Positions 25,952 to 33,864 of a DNA stretch of 44,908 nt are shown here, piece after piece (the first letter of the stretch is position 1; each line of letters opens with the position of its first letter). The stretch covers positions 1 to 44,908 of the forward strand of contig FCNA01000065.1 of NCBI GenBank assembly GCA_900018345.1, in the 5' to 3' direction. Both the position numbers and the translations under genes were made by a program. Origin of the DNA: Clostridiales bacterium CHKCI006 (GTDB taxonomy: Bacteria; Bacillota_I; Bacilli_A; Erysipelotrichales; Coprobacillaceae). Under the pieces are notes generated by a model. That model saw only the letters and a program-made list of their open reading frames with translations, was not told the DNA's origin and ran no database searches.

Positions 25952-26473
25952 CTACTGCAAGGCTTTCAACAAAAGCTCCCCGCTATAGGTCAATATTTCT
26001 TCATTCACGGTATCGAGCTCGCGCTGATCGGACATAAAAAACAACGCCCCTAAGAGCTCCCCATGATCATTCAAAGGCAGGATGCAGGTTTCCTGACTTT
26101 CTCTTACCAAGGGGATAATTTCAAAATGATTCCCGCGCAGCAGTTTGCGCCGACCAATATAGTCCACCATCGTTGGCGCCAGTTCTTTGCCTTCATAGGC
26201 TTTTTTAGCTGAACTGGTCACATAAACGATCTTCTCAAGATTCGCGAGCATGACATTAATGCCATAGCTAGCAGAAAGCGTATCCATGATGGCATAGCAG
26301 TATTTCTCCAGCTGACTGAATTCACTGTATTTCTTTAAGATAATTTCCTGCCTGTCATTCATATAAATTTCCAGGCTCTGTCCTTCATTGATCTTTAGCT
26401 GTTTACGTATTTCCTTGGGAATCACAATACGCCCCAGCTCATCGATCCGCCGAATAATTCCGGTTGCTTTCAT
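25952..26473 (-). CDS. spoVT: Stage V sporulation protein T
   Basis: SpoVT is an AbrB-type transcription factor that tunes forespore gene expression. The protein has 173 residues. The N-terminal DNA-binding swapped hairpin reads MKATGIIRRIDELGRIVIPK followed by EIRKQLKINEGQSLEIYM, and the C-terminal half is the GAF-like domain. The ATG at 26473 was chosen over the upstream in-frame ATG (26503) because GGAGG precedes it and it gives the standard MKATGIIRR start. The ribosome binding site lies in the 3' arm of a nested inverted repeat (26483-26521). Confidence 0.95.
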   Translation of the reverse strand: MKATGIIRRIDELGRIVIPKEIRKQLKINEGQSLEIYMNDRQEIILKKYSEFSQLEKYCYAIMDTLSASYGINVMLANLEKIVYVTSSAKKAYEGKELAPTMVDYIGRRKLLRGNHFEIIPLVRESQETCILPLNDHGELLGALFFMSDQRELDTVNEEILTYSGELLLKALQ

Positions 26474-26482
26474 ATCCAAAAA

Positions 26483-26521
26483 CCTCCATTTCTCATACTT
26501 CAAGTATTTACCAAATGGAGG
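26483..26521 (-). promoter_or_regulatory. Nested inverted repeat covering the spoVT ribosome binding site
   Basis: On the minus strand the 9-base arms CCTCCATTT and AAATGGAGG pair perfectly, and the second contains the GGAGG used by spoVT. Inside the loop is a near-perfect palindrome ATACTT-G-AAGTAT (26495-26507). As RNA it would sequester the ribosome binding site; as DNA it could be an operator. Either would control spoVT. Confidence 0.65.
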
Positions 26522-26531
26522 GAAAACATAC

Positions 26532-27251
26532 TTATTTTTTTAATGCGACAAGCTTCGCCGGCACGTTTGTGATTAAGGCATCGACACCCATGTTCATGAG
26601 CTTTTTAGCCGTGCGTTCATCGTTGATTGTCCACGGATGAACGGCAATCCCCAAATGATGACATTTCTTTACATAGGAAGGAATATTCAGGCAGGGATAA
26701 TAGGGATGCAAAGCGTCTGCTTTGAGCGCTGTCGCATATTTCCATGGTTCATAGAGACCTTCCATATAAAGCAGGCCGATCTTGCTGGTGGGCTCGATCT
26801 GCCGCAGACACATCAAAGAATAATGATTAAAAGACGAATAGATGACCTGATCTTCCAGACCATATGCTTTGACTAAAGAAACCACCTTGGCTTCGATCCC
26901 CTTATACGCGTAGACATCGGTCTTTAATTCAATATTTAATTCGAGATGATTCTCTTTTACCAGTGCTAAGAGTTCTTCCAGGCGCGGAATGTGACAGAAC
27001 GGATAATCTTTGCGATGATTATTCGCATTCACAGAAAGCAGATCGGCATAATCCCAATCCTTCAGATTTCCTTGCTTGTCCGTCGTACGATCGAGGGTCT
27101 CATCATGCATGATGACCACGACCCCGTCACGGGTCATATGCACGTCGGTTTCGATCCCATCAGCCTGCTGTTCTACCGCCAAAGCAAAAGCCTCCATCGT
27201 GTTTTCGGGAGCATCCTGGCTCGCTCCGCGATGAGCCCAAATTTTCGTCAT
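26532..27251 (-). CDS. Glycerophosphodiester phosphodiesterase
   Basis: The protein has 239 residues and is a cytosolic GDPD (UgpQ-like). The catalytic start WAHRGASQDAPENTMEAF contains the His-Arg pair (residues 7-8) and Glu; the metal-binding ETDVHMTRDGVVVIMHDETLDR follows, and LNIELKTD and HPWTINDE are later family blocks. It hydrolyses glycerophosphodiesters from lipid turnover to glycerol-3-phosphate. No signal peptide is seen. It is divergent from the HAD gene at 27391. Confidence 0.93.
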   Translation of the reverse strand: MTKIWAHRGASQDAPENTMEAFALAVEQQADGIETDVHMTRDGVVVIMHDETLDRTTDKQGNLKDWDYADLLSVNANNHRKDYPFCHIPRLEELLALVKENHLELNIELKTDVYAYKGIEAKVVSLVKAYGLEDQVIYSSFNHYSLMCLRQIEPTSKIGLLYMEGLYEPWKYATALKADALHPYYPCLNIPSYVKKCHHLGIAVHPWTINDERTAKKLMNMGVDALITNVPAKLVALKK

Positions 27252-27309
27252 GATCTTACCTCCTTCAAGACGACAGCCTTCATCAAAACTATCGTTGATC
27301 CACTATTTA

Positions 27310-27315
27310 ATCATA
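27310..27315 (-). promoter_or_regulatory. Extended -10 of the GDPD gene
   Basis: TATGAT (27310-27315) is preceded by TGG, an extended -10. No good -35 is visible at the right distance. Confidence 0.45.
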
Positions 27316-27337
27316 CCACAACATCTCCAAAATTGCA

Positions 27338-27366
27338 TTGCGAAGTGTCAGGATTTTCTATATAAT
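27338..27366 (+). promoter_or_regulatory. Promoter of the HAD-GNAT operon
   Basis: The -35 is TTGCGA (27338-27343), the spacer is 17 bases and the -10 is a perfect TATAAT (27361-27366), 24 bases before the ATG. Confidence 0.75.
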
Positions 27367-27390
27367 AAAGCTGAAAGCGAGGAATAATGA

Positions 27391-28188
27391 ATGATTAAAG
27401 CTTGTTTTTTTGATATCGATGGGACCCTTTATGACCATGCGACCCAAAGCATTCCGGACAGCACAAAAAAAGCGATTAGCCAACTTGAAGAAAACGGGAT
27501 CTTCTGCGGGATCGCTACGGGCAGACACCTGTTGGAAATTCAGGAAGGCAACCTGCTTGAGGATCTTCATTTTGACTGGCAGGTGACCTTGAACGGTCAG
27601 TTATGCTATGACCAGGATCATCTGGTCCATGCGCTGCCGATTGCTCCTGAGATCATCCCAACGATCCTGACAATAGCCAAAGAGGAACAGATTGCACTGA
27701 TCATGGTTGAGGAAGATCGAATGGCATCTGTCGGTTACAATCGCTGGTTGGAAGCGGCGCAGGCGGCAGTCCACACTTCTATCCCACCTCAGGCAAACTA
27801 TCAACTCCCTTATCCGACCATTTATCAGATATCTGCCTTTGGTCCGGAAGACAAACTGGCTCTGTTTCAAAGCATTGAAGGCTTACGGGTGACCCATTGG
27901 CATGATGGCGCCGTCGATCTGATACCTGCCAACGGCAACAAGACAGCCGGTATTCGCCAGCTCTTAGCCGATCACCAGCTTTCCATGCAGGAAGTCATCG
28001 CCTTTGGCGATGGTGCCAATGATCTGGATATGCTTAAAGCGGCAGCTATCGGTGTCGCTATGGGGAATGGGGATAAGACACTCAAGCAGCATGCGGACTA
28101 CATCACAGCGCCGATCGGTCAGGATGGCATCGCAAAGGCCTTAAGACATTTTACTTTGATTAAAGAAAGGAAGGATGCATATGTCTGA
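27391..28188 (+). CDS. HAD superfamily hydrolase, Cof type
   Basis: The protein has 265 residues. Motif I is FFDIDGTL (nucleophile Asp8), and the C-terminal motif IV is AFGDGANDLDML, with the Cof-type cap domain between them. Family members dephosphorylate sugar phosphates, nucleotides or pyridoxal phosphate; which one is not told by the sequence. GAGGAAT lies about 5 bases before the ATG. It overlaps the start of the next GNAT gene by 8 bases, so the two form an operon. Confidence 0.9.
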   Translation: MIKACFFDIDGTLYDHATQSIPDSTKKAISQLEENGIFCGIATGRHLLEIQEGNLLEDLHFDWQVTLNGQLCYDQDHLVHALPIAPEIIPTILTIAKEEQIALIMVEEDRMASVGYNRWLEAAQAAVHTSIPPQANYQLPYPTIYQISAFGPEDKLALFQSIEGLRVTHWHDGAVDLIPANGNKTAGIRQLLADHQLSMQEVIAFGDGANDLDMLKAAAIGVAMGNGDKTLKQHADYITAPIGQDGIAKALRHFTLIKERKDAYV

Positions 28189-28660
28189 ACTCACGATTCG
28201 TCAGGCAACCCATCAAGATATCCCGGATCTCAACCGTTTATTATACCAGGTGCAACAGGTCCATCATGAAGCACGCCCGGACCTTTTTAAAGCCGGCGCC
28301 AAAAAATATACCGATGAAGAATTAGAGCAGTTGCTAAGTGATCCGCAACGTCCGATTTTTGTCGCCGTTACCAATGATCAGATCCAAGGCTATGTCTTTC
28401 TGGAATCCCTCGAACAACAGGAAAGTCATATCCTTCACGCTGTCAAAACACTTTATATTGACGACCTCTGTGTCGACAAGCAGGCACGTGGCCAGCACAT
28501 CGGCAGTCAACTTTATGCCTTCGTCATCGACTACGCAAAACAGAAAGGCTACTATCATGTGACCCTGAATGTCTGGGCAGATAATCAAAAAGCCCTTGGA
28601 TTCTATGAAAAATTAGGACTTCATCCACAAAAGATCGGAATGGAGATCATCCTTGAATGA
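28181..28660 (+). CDS. GNAT family N-acetyltransferase
   Basis: The protein has 159 residues. The acetyl-CoA binding segment reads DDLCVDKQARGQHIGSQLY (RGxxIG), followed by VTLNVWADNQKALGFYEKLG, the usual GNAT ending. I chose the second ATG (28181): GGAAGG lies 6 bases before it, while the first ATG (28175) touches the ribosome binding site. It overlaps the HAD gene by 8 bases. The substrate is unknown. Confidence 0.9.
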   Translation: MSELTIRQATHQDIPDLNRLLYQVQQVHHEARPDLFKAGAKKYTDEELEQLLSDPQRPIFVAVTNDQIQGYVFLESLEQQESHILHAVKTLYIDDLCVDKQARGQHIGSQLYAFVIDYAKQKGYYHVTLNVWADNQKALGFYEKLGLHPQKIGMEIILE

Positions 28661-28662
28661 TC

Positions 28663-28687
28663 AAAGCGAAGCCATGTGCTCCGCTTT
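28663..28687. terminator. Terminator between convergent genes
   Basis: Arms AAAGCG/CGCTTT, extended by AGC/GCT after one mismatch, are followed on the plus strand by TTTTTTATA. The next gene on the minus strand ends at 28689, so it may serve both. Confidence 0.7.
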
Positions 28688-28688
28688 T

Positions 28689-29510
28689 TTATAATGACAA
28701 ATAATCTTCGGACGTATCGACTGATATATGCAGGCTCGTTATGCCATTATTATCACGCATTATCGTCAGATCGACATCGTGATACGTTCGATCAAGATAG
28801 CTCAAATGATCCGTAGCCAGTTCCGCTTCCATTTCACTAAAGAGCATAGCAAAAGGCATGTCGCTCTCGTCTACGAAGTAAAGGAAAGGCGTATAATCGA
28901 TGGCTTCATAATCCGTGATTGGGCCATCAAACAGCATCATGACCGTATAATTAGGCTGACCAAATGCATACTGGCTCATGGTCACATGGACAACCGGTGT
29001 CAATTCGTATGCTGTACCTAAACTGATGAAAAAATCAGACAGCTGATCCTCTTCAACCTCATATTCCTCAAAATGAACGACCGTCAGATTTAGATCCTGT
29101 CCAATTCTCTGCGCTCGCTGTTGGATAGAGGTAATCTGATCTTGCATCTCCGGATAGCTTTCCAACAGACTTTCAGCTGTTTCGTAGATTTCCAATGACG
29201 TATCCGCGGTGGTGGTCTTTTCAGTCGTCAAGCCGACGATCAAAGGCACCGCAATACCTAAAATAACAAGCGCAGCCACGAAGATGCCGATGATCAGTTT
29301 GAACAGCTGCGGTTTGGCCTTGGGTTTCGGCCTGGCATAGCGCAGCGCCTGTTCAAAGTGCTGCTGCAGTGTCGGCCCTTCTAACCTGGATGAGGGCTGC
29401 GGATGTTCAGCGCGCGTCATCACTCTTTCCTTAGGCATGCGATAGCCGCAATTGGGACAAACATCCACTCCAGGCGCTAGCTTTGTATGGCAAATATCAC
29501 AGGTCCGCAT
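28689..29510 (-). CDS. Zinc-ribbon membrane protein of unknown function
   Basis: The protein has 273 residues. A zinc ribbon is at the N-terminus (C4, C7, C18, C21), a linker rich in Lys and Pro follows, and one transmembrane helix spans about residues 71-94. The rest (about 180 residues) should be outside the cell, beginning with a helical stretch (SLEIYETAESLLESYPEMQD). I do not recognise the outer domain. The start was set by GGAGGG 6 bases before the ATG at 29510; it overlaps the upstream thioredoxin-like gene by 14 bases, so the two are co-translated. Confidence 0.8.
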   Translation of the reverse strand: MRTCDICHTKLAPGVDVCPNCGYRMPKERVMTRAEHPQPSSRLEGPTLQQHFEQALRYARPKPKAKPQLFKLIIGIFVAALVILGIAVPLIVGLTTEKTTTADTSLEIYETAESLLESYPEMQDQITSIQQRAQRIGQDLNLTVVHFEEYEVEEDQLSDFFISLGTAYELTPVVHVTMSQYAFGQPNYTVMMLFDGPITDYEAIDYTPFLYFVDESDMPFAMLFSEMEAELATDHLSYLDRTYHDVDLTIMRDNNGITSLHISVDTSEDYLSL

Positions 29511-30042
29511 GCAATCCCTCCTCTTCCATCCAGTTTTCAAAATCAGTGACGGCCTGATTTTTGGCTTCTTCTTTTTCCTGGTCATCACTAAGTGCATAAT
29601 ATGCTTCGCTCAAATAAGTATACTGACTGAGCACGGTCCACCCCTGCCGATGCTGAAGGGTCGGTGTCCAGGTAAATTCCAGATCCTCACGCATATTGTT
29701 GTAAAAATCGATTTGTTCCGCAGAAGCCCCCTCCTGATTGGCAGCATCCCGAAACTGCTTGACATTTAAATAATAGACCTGGAATTGACCTTTTTCATTG
29801 AGATAATTGGCCAAAAGGGGGTTAAATTCACGGCAATCCCCACAGTCCGGTCTGCCGATATATAAAATAAAATCCTGATTGTCATTCATCATCTGCATCA
29901 GCGTCTCGTAATCCAGTTCCACTAAATAACTTGAGCTGACCTCTTCGGTTGTTGGAAAAGGTTCGTAGACCTCCTCCGGTTGTGTTGTCCCGCAGGCAAA
30001 AAGCCCTAAGCATAAGACAATGCATAATCCTTTTTTCCACAT
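29497..30042 (-). CDS. Thioredoxin-like lipoprotein
   Basis: The protein has 181 residues. A lipoprotein signal ends LFAC (Cys17), so it should sit outside the membrane. The thioredoxin-fold domain has the CxxC pair C67-G-D-C70 in FILYIGRPDCGDCREF, with the cis-proline region WTPTLQH later. It resembles the bacteriocin-accessory (PedC/BrcD) type of thioredoxin. The ATG at 30042 was preferred because AGGAGG is 8 bases before it; a TTG two codons earlier is too close. The zinc-ribbon gene follows with a 14-base overlap. Confidence 0.87.
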   Translation of the reverse strand: MWKKGLCIVLCLGLFACGTTQPEEVYEPFPTTEEVSSSYLVELDYETLMQMMNDNQDFILYIGRPDCGDCREFNPLLANYLNEKGQFQVYYLNVKQFRDAANQEGASAEQIDFYNNMREDLEFTWTPTLQHRQGWTVLSQYTYLSEAYYALSDDQEKEEAKNQAVTDFENWMEEEGLHADL

Positions 30043-30065
30043 GGGCAAGGCCTCCTCTCCCTCTC

Positions 30066-30074
30066 ATTATAACA
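30066..30074 (-). promoter_or_regulatory. Extended -10 promoter of the thioredoxin-like gene
   Basis: A perfect TATAAT (30066-30071) is preceded by TGT (extended -10). The -35 position falls in the T-run of the terminator at 30087-30114. Confidence 0.65.
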
Positions 30075-30086
30075 TATCCTGAACTT

Positions 30087-30114
30087 AAAAAAAACCTGAC
30101 TTGTGCCAGGTTTT
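30087..30114 (-). terminator. Terminator of the M18 aminopeptidase gene
   Basis: On the minus strand AAAACCTG pairs with CAGGTTTT and is followed by more Ts. The 5' arm overlaps the stop codon of the aminopeptidase gene. Confidence 0.8.
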
Positions 30115-31429
30115 ATTGTGTCACTTGCAATCCTTTTTCAGTACTTTCCAGATGGGATGAATAGAAGGTACGGAGCGCTTCTTCCATATAATATGTATCC
30201 TTTACGCCCGCCATCTCATAAGCCGAATGCATCGCCAACTGCGCCAGACCAATATCAACGGAATTGATGCTGACCGTCCGTGACTGGATATTTCCGAGTG
30301 TTCCGCCGCCTCTTGCATCCGAACGATTCGCAAAGAACTGAACCGGTACCCCTGCCTTTTCGCAAATGCCTTTGAAAACCGCCGCACTCATCGCATCGGT
30401 CGTATAACTTTGGCTTGCGCAGGCCTTGACCACGATGCCCTCGTTCATATAGACACAGTTGAGCGCATCGGTCTTTTCCGGATGATTTGGATGAACCGCA
30501 TGGGCATTATCTGCCGAGATCATAAAGCTGGAAGCCAGGGCACAGTGATAATCTTCTTCACTCTTGCCTAAAACCCTATTGATACGAGTCAGAGTGTCTT
30601 TCAGGAAAGTTGAAGCGGCACCCTGTTTGGTTCCGGAACCAACTTCCTCATTATCAAAGCAAGCAAACACATTGATGGACTTTTCATTTTCTCCTTCGAT
30701 AAAGGCTTTCATCGAAGTAAAGCCACACTGCAGATCATCCAGGCGCCCTGAAGCGATCAGTTCATTGTTCAACCCTAAAATGGTTGGCTTCATACGATTG
30801 TAAAGGAATAGATCCAAGCCGTAGATGTCTTCTTTGGCAACCCCTAATGTCTCACTGACAAGCTGACAGATGGCATCTTTAGTAGGTGTCCCTGCTTCAA
30901 GCAAAGGCAGTAAGTCAGTCTGTAGATTATATTTAAACCCGTTGTTGGCCTCACGATTCATATGGATCGCTACATTGGGAATGATCAAAAGATCCCGATC
31001 AATATTGACCAGTTTTGTTTCATAAGTATCCCCTGATTTCACAATGGCACGTCCTGCTAAGGAAAGCGGACGGTCAAACCAGGTCGAACAAAGCATGCCG
31101 CCATAGCCTTCCGTGTCCAGTGTCGTATAATGTCCGCGAATTTCCAGCTCAGCATTTTCTTTTAATTTAAAGGTTGGTGAATCGCTGTGACTGGCCACAA
31201 TATTGAAGCTGTAGTTTTCCAGTTCACGTCCAACCCGAAAAGCGATGATGCTTGAATCATTGCGTGTCACATAATAACGTTTGCCTGGCTCCAAATGCCA
31301 TCTTTGGGCTTCTGACAAGCCGATCGCACCGGCTTTTTCCAGTTCTTCTTTCATCACGGCCACCGCGTGAAAGCTCGTTGGACTGCGATCGATCCAGGCC
31401 AGTAATTCTTTTGCCGCTTCTAAATACAT
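30113..31429 (-). CDS. M18 family aminopeptidase
   Basis: The protein has 438 residues and matches the M18 (aspartyl/aminopeptidase I) zinc peptidases, which form large dodecamers in the cytosol. Metal-site segments visible are VASHSDSPTFKL, FDNEEVGSGTKQ and, near the C-terminus, AMHSAYEMAG. GAAAGGAGC precedes the ATG. It lies downstream of gpmI and the small 48-residue gene, past a weak terminator. It trims N-terminal residues from peptides. Confidence 0.93.
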   Translation of the reverse strand: MYLEAAKELLAWIDRSPTSFHAVAVMKEELEKAGAIGLSEAQRWHLEPGKRYYVTRNDSSIIAFRVGRELENYSFNIVASHSDSPTFKLKENAELEIRGHYTTLDTEGYGGMLCSTWFDRPLSLAGRAIVKSGDTYETKLVNIDRDLLIIPNVAIHMNREANNGFKYNLQTDLLPLLEAGTPTKDAICQLVSETLGVAKEDIYGLDLFLYNRMKPTILGLNNELIASGRLDDLQCGFTSMKAFIEGENEKSINVFACFDNEEVGSGTKQGAASTFLKDTLTRINRVLGKSEEDYHCALASSFMISADNAHAVHPNHPEKTDALNCVYMNEGIVVKACASQSYTTDAMSAAVFKGICEKAGVPVQFFANRSDARGGGTLGNIQSRTVSINSVDIGLAQLAMHSAYEMAGVKDTYYMEEALRTFYSSHLESTEKGLQVTQ

Positions 31430-31446
31430 GATACATGCTCCTTTCG

Positions 31447-31474
31447 AAAAGAACCTGGCTACTTGTCCAGGTCC
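31447..31474 (-). terminator. Weak terminator after the 48-residue gene
   Basis: On the minus strand GGACCTGG pairs with CCAGGTTC (one G-U pair) around an 8-base loop, followed by only four Ts. It overlaps the end of the small gene and may allow read-through into the M18 gene. Confidence 0.55.
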
Positions 31475-31605
31475 TTGTTATTTTCTTGCTTTTCTTCTTC
31501 CTTTTTTTGTTTTTCGATACCTTCACGATAACCGGCTAAGATACTATAAGCCAGCTCATCCTCTTCTTTAGAGTCGGTATCATCTAATTTTACCCGAATT
31601 GGCAT
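31459..31605 (-). CDS. Small charged protein of unknown function
   Basis: This ORF of 48 residues begins MPIRVKLDDTDSKEEDELAY and ends with a Lys/Glu/Asn-rich tail. It starts 12 bases after the gpmI stop, with only a GGGTGAG-like ribosome binding site, and ends within a hairpin. The middle YSILAGYREGIEKQ reads as an amphipathic helix. I do not recognise it. The tight spacing behind gpmI and the lack of stop codons in a highly charged, low-complexity frame make it a likely real gene, but it is not proven. Confidence 0.55.
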   Translation of the reverse strand: MPIRVKLDDTDSKEEDELAYSILAGYREGIEKQKKEEEKQENNKDLDK

Positions 31606-31617
31606 GCGCTCACCCGC

Positions 31618-33132
31618 TTACTTAACCAAAACGTTGCCAGTCATTTCTTCAGGAATAGGCAGACCTAAAAGCGTCAGGATCGTTGGTGCCAAGTCTCCTA
31701 ATTTACCGCCTTCTACTAATTCAAGATGCGTATTCGTTACAATTAAAGGCACCTTGTTTGTCGTATGGGCTGTAAATGGATTGCCGTCCTCATCTAACAG
31801 CATCTCACTGTTGCCATGGTCAGCTGTAATCAGCATTGTTCCGCCTAAAGCAAAGACTTTATCATAGATCTCACCGACACATTCATCGACAACACTGACC
31901 GCTTTGATGGCAGCCGGAATCACACCGGTATGTCCCACCATGTCGCAGTTAGCGAAGTTGACGATGATCACATCATGAACATCTTTATCTAATTCTTCCA
32001 GCAGTTTATCTTTAACTTCATAAGCTGACATTTCTGGCTGCAGATCGTAAGTGGCTACCTTTGGTGAATTCACCAGCACACGGGTTGCCCCTTCGATTTC
32101 TTTATCCACACCGCCATCAAGGAAGAAAGTGACATGGGCATATTTCTCAGTTTCCGCGATACGCAGCTGTTTGAGGCCCTGACTGGATAAGTAATCCCCT
32201 AAAGTATTCGTTAATTTTGGTAAAGCAAAGGCAATCTCGCCATTCACCGTATCCGCATATTTCATCATGCAGACAAAAGCGATATTCTTTGGTTTGGTAG
32301 ATGGCTGCCAGAGATACTCGTCATTAGTAATGACACTGGACATCTGGATCGCACGGTCTGGACGGAAGTTAGCGAAGATGATTGCATCATTATCTTCGAT
32401 CGTACCAGGTACCGTCGTGCTGTGACCAGGAATCACGAATTCATCGAAAACTTCTTCTTTATAAGACGCTTCAACATAGGCAACAGGATCACTGAATTCT
32501 TTACCTTCACCCTTTACCATATTGTTGTAGGCAAGTTCGATACGATCCCATCTCTTATCACGGTCCATCGCATAGTAACGACCGGAAATAGAATACAGTT
32601 CACCTACACCCAGTTCATTCATGTAATCAACGATTTCCTTGACAAAACCAGCACCGCTGTCAGGAGCTACGTCACGGCCGTCCAAAAACGCATGGACATA
32701 AACTTTGCTTAAGCCTTCTTTTTTGGCCATCTGTAATAAGGCAAAGATATGTTCAATTGAAGAGTGGACACCACCATTGGAAAGCAGGCCCCAGATATGT
32801 AATTTAGAATCATGTTTTTTGGCATGTTCCATCGCACCTAAAAGCTTTTCATTGGTGAAGAAAGTACCATCTTCAACCGCTTTGTTGATCAGTGTCAGAG
32901 ACTGGTAAACGATACGACCAGCACCGATGTTCATATGGCCCACTTCACTGTTTCCCATCTGACCGTTTGGCAGACCAACTGCCATACCGCTGGCATCGAT
33001 GGTCGTCGTAGGATAAGTGGCCATTAAATCATCTAAATTCGGTGTATTCGCTAAGCGAACTGCATTTCCTCTCAGTTCATCTCTTAAACCATATCCATCT
33101 AGGATACATAAAACAACGGGTCTTTTTTTCAT
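31618..33132 (-). CDS. gpmI: Phosphoglycerate mutase, cofactor independent
   Basis: GpmI interconverts 3- and 2-phosphoglycerate in glycolysis using manganese. The protein has 504 residues, the usual length. The metal ligand Asp12 is in CILDGYGLRDE and the catalytic Ser62 in MGNSEVGHMNIGAG; FLDGRDVAPDSG and ITADHGNSEMLLDEDG complete the pattern. I chose the ATG at 33132 because GGAAGGAG precedes it; the open frame upstream crosses the promoter. It has a very good promoter of its own (33163-33191). Confidence 0.97.
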   Translation of the reverse strand: MKKRPVVLCILDGYGLRDELRGNAVRLANTPNLDDLMATYPTTTIDASGMAVGLPNGQMGNSEVGHMNIGAGRIVYQSLTLINKAVEDGTFFTNEKLLGAMEHAKKHDSKLHIWGLLSNGGVHSSIEHIFALLQMAKKEGLSKVYVHAFLDGRDVAPDSGAGFVKEIVDYMNELGVGELYSISGRYYAMDRDKRWDRIELAYNNMVKGEGKEFSDPVAYVEASYKEEVFDEFVIPGHSTTVPGTIEDNDAIIFANFRPDRAIQMSSVITNDEYLWQPSTKPKNIAFVCMMKYADTVNGEIAFALPKLTNTLGDYLSSQGLKQLRIAETEKYAHVTFFLDGGVDKEIEGATRVLVNSPKVATYDLQPEMSAYEVKDKLLEELDKDVHDVIIVNFANCDMVGHTGVIPAAIKAVSVVDECVGEIYDKVFALGGTMLITADHGNSEMLLDEDGNPFTAHTTNKVPLIVTNTHLELVEGGKLGDLAPTILTLLGLPIPEEMTGNVLVK

Positions 33133-33162
33133 CTTATAAATCTCCTTCCCTTTTTCGCTAAT

Positions 33163-33191
33163 ATTATAGCGCCTTTTTCTCATTTTGACAA
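33163..33191 (-). promoter_or_regulatory. Promoter of gpmI
   Basis: The -35 is TTGTCA (33186-33191), the spacer is 17 bases and the -10 a perfect TATAAT (33163-33168). The -10 lies inside an inverted repeat CGCTA/TAGCG (33158-33173 region), which could be a binding site for a regulator. Confidence 0.8.
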
Positions 33192-33200
33192 CGAATTGAA

Positions 33201-33383
33201 TTATTTCTTACCTGAAGGGCTGCAGATCAGATAAAGCCCGCCCAGGCAGAGTATGATCGGCCAATAATTTTGTATATTGGTAAGCAAGGTTGCAATGATT
33301 CCCTGAAACTCACTTGTGCTATCTAAGGTCAGCAGCACCCCTAACATCAGCAGGATGATGCCTAAATTTTTCTTCCATTCCAT
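33201..33383 (-). CDS. Small membrane protein of unknown function
   Basis: The protein has 60 residues with two predicted transmembrane helices (LGIILLMLGVLLTL and YWPIILCLGGLYLIC) and a short outer loop. The layout resembles the LiaF-type transmembrane domain (pairs of helices with an xYWPIILI motif) found in many Bacillota, but it lacks any further domain. I chose the ATG at 33383 because GGGTGA lies 5 bases before it. It sits between the 133-residue gene and gpmI. Confidence 0.7.
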   Translation of the reverse strand: MEWKKNLGIILLMLGVLLTLDSTSEFQGIIATLLTNIQNYWPIILCLGGLYLICSPSGKK

Positions 33384-33429
33384 CCTAATCACCCACTTTT
33401 ATCTTACCGGAAAACAAAAGCGGGTTTTG

Positions 33430-33831
33430 TCAGTTTGCCTCTAGCTCGTCAATTATTTTTCTTCCATAAGCAATAAAGGCCTCGACATCGACGACTTCCG
33501 TGCTCTTTTTGCTGTAAACAAAGATCTTTCCTGACCGCTTATTATATTCAAAACGATTGGAATGAATCAGCGTATTGATATCATTGCGCATATTGCCCTT
33601 CAGTTCAATAAACTGGCTCTCGGATAACTTGCGCAAGATCACCGCAGAGAGTGCCATGGCGATCTCCAGGTCGATATAGGAATTTTTCAGTTCCGCGTTA
33701 ATGTAGCGATCTTCAATGGTCCCGCGTTTTGACTCCATATTGTTGATATGGGTCAAAATCATTTCTACATTGTCCAGAGTATTATCCAGATTATCGGCAA
33801 AGCGATTTTTACGTTTGGCGCGCTGGCTCAT
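33430..33831 (-). CDS. Uncharacterised protein, 133 residues
   Basis: The frame begins MSQRAKRKNRFADNLDNTLD and is largely helical, followed by a C-terminal part (NKRSGKIFVYSKKSTEVVDV) that looks like beta strands. No signal or membrane segment is seen and I do not recognise the family. The ATG lies immediately after the T-run of the tpiA terminator, and no ribosome binding site is visible before it. So it may be expressed only by read-through, weakly, or from an unseen internal start. Confidence 0.7.
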   Translation of the reverse strand: MSQRAKRKNRFADNLDNTLDNVEMILTHINNMESKRGTIEDRYINAELKNSYIDLEIAMALSAVILRKLSESQFIELKGNMRNDINTLIHSNRFEYNKRSGKIFVYSKKSTEVVDVEAFIAYGRKIIDELEAN

Positions 33832-33832
33832 G

Positions 33833-33857
33833 AAAAAAGCGGGTGGATCCCACCCGC
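33833..33857 (-). terminator. Terminator after tpiA
   Basis: On the minus strand the 8-bp GC-rich stem GCGGGTGG/CCACCCGC with a 3-base loop is followed by six Ts, ending 1 to 2 bases before the next start codon. Confidence 0.85.
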
Positions 33858-33864
33858 CAGGTTA

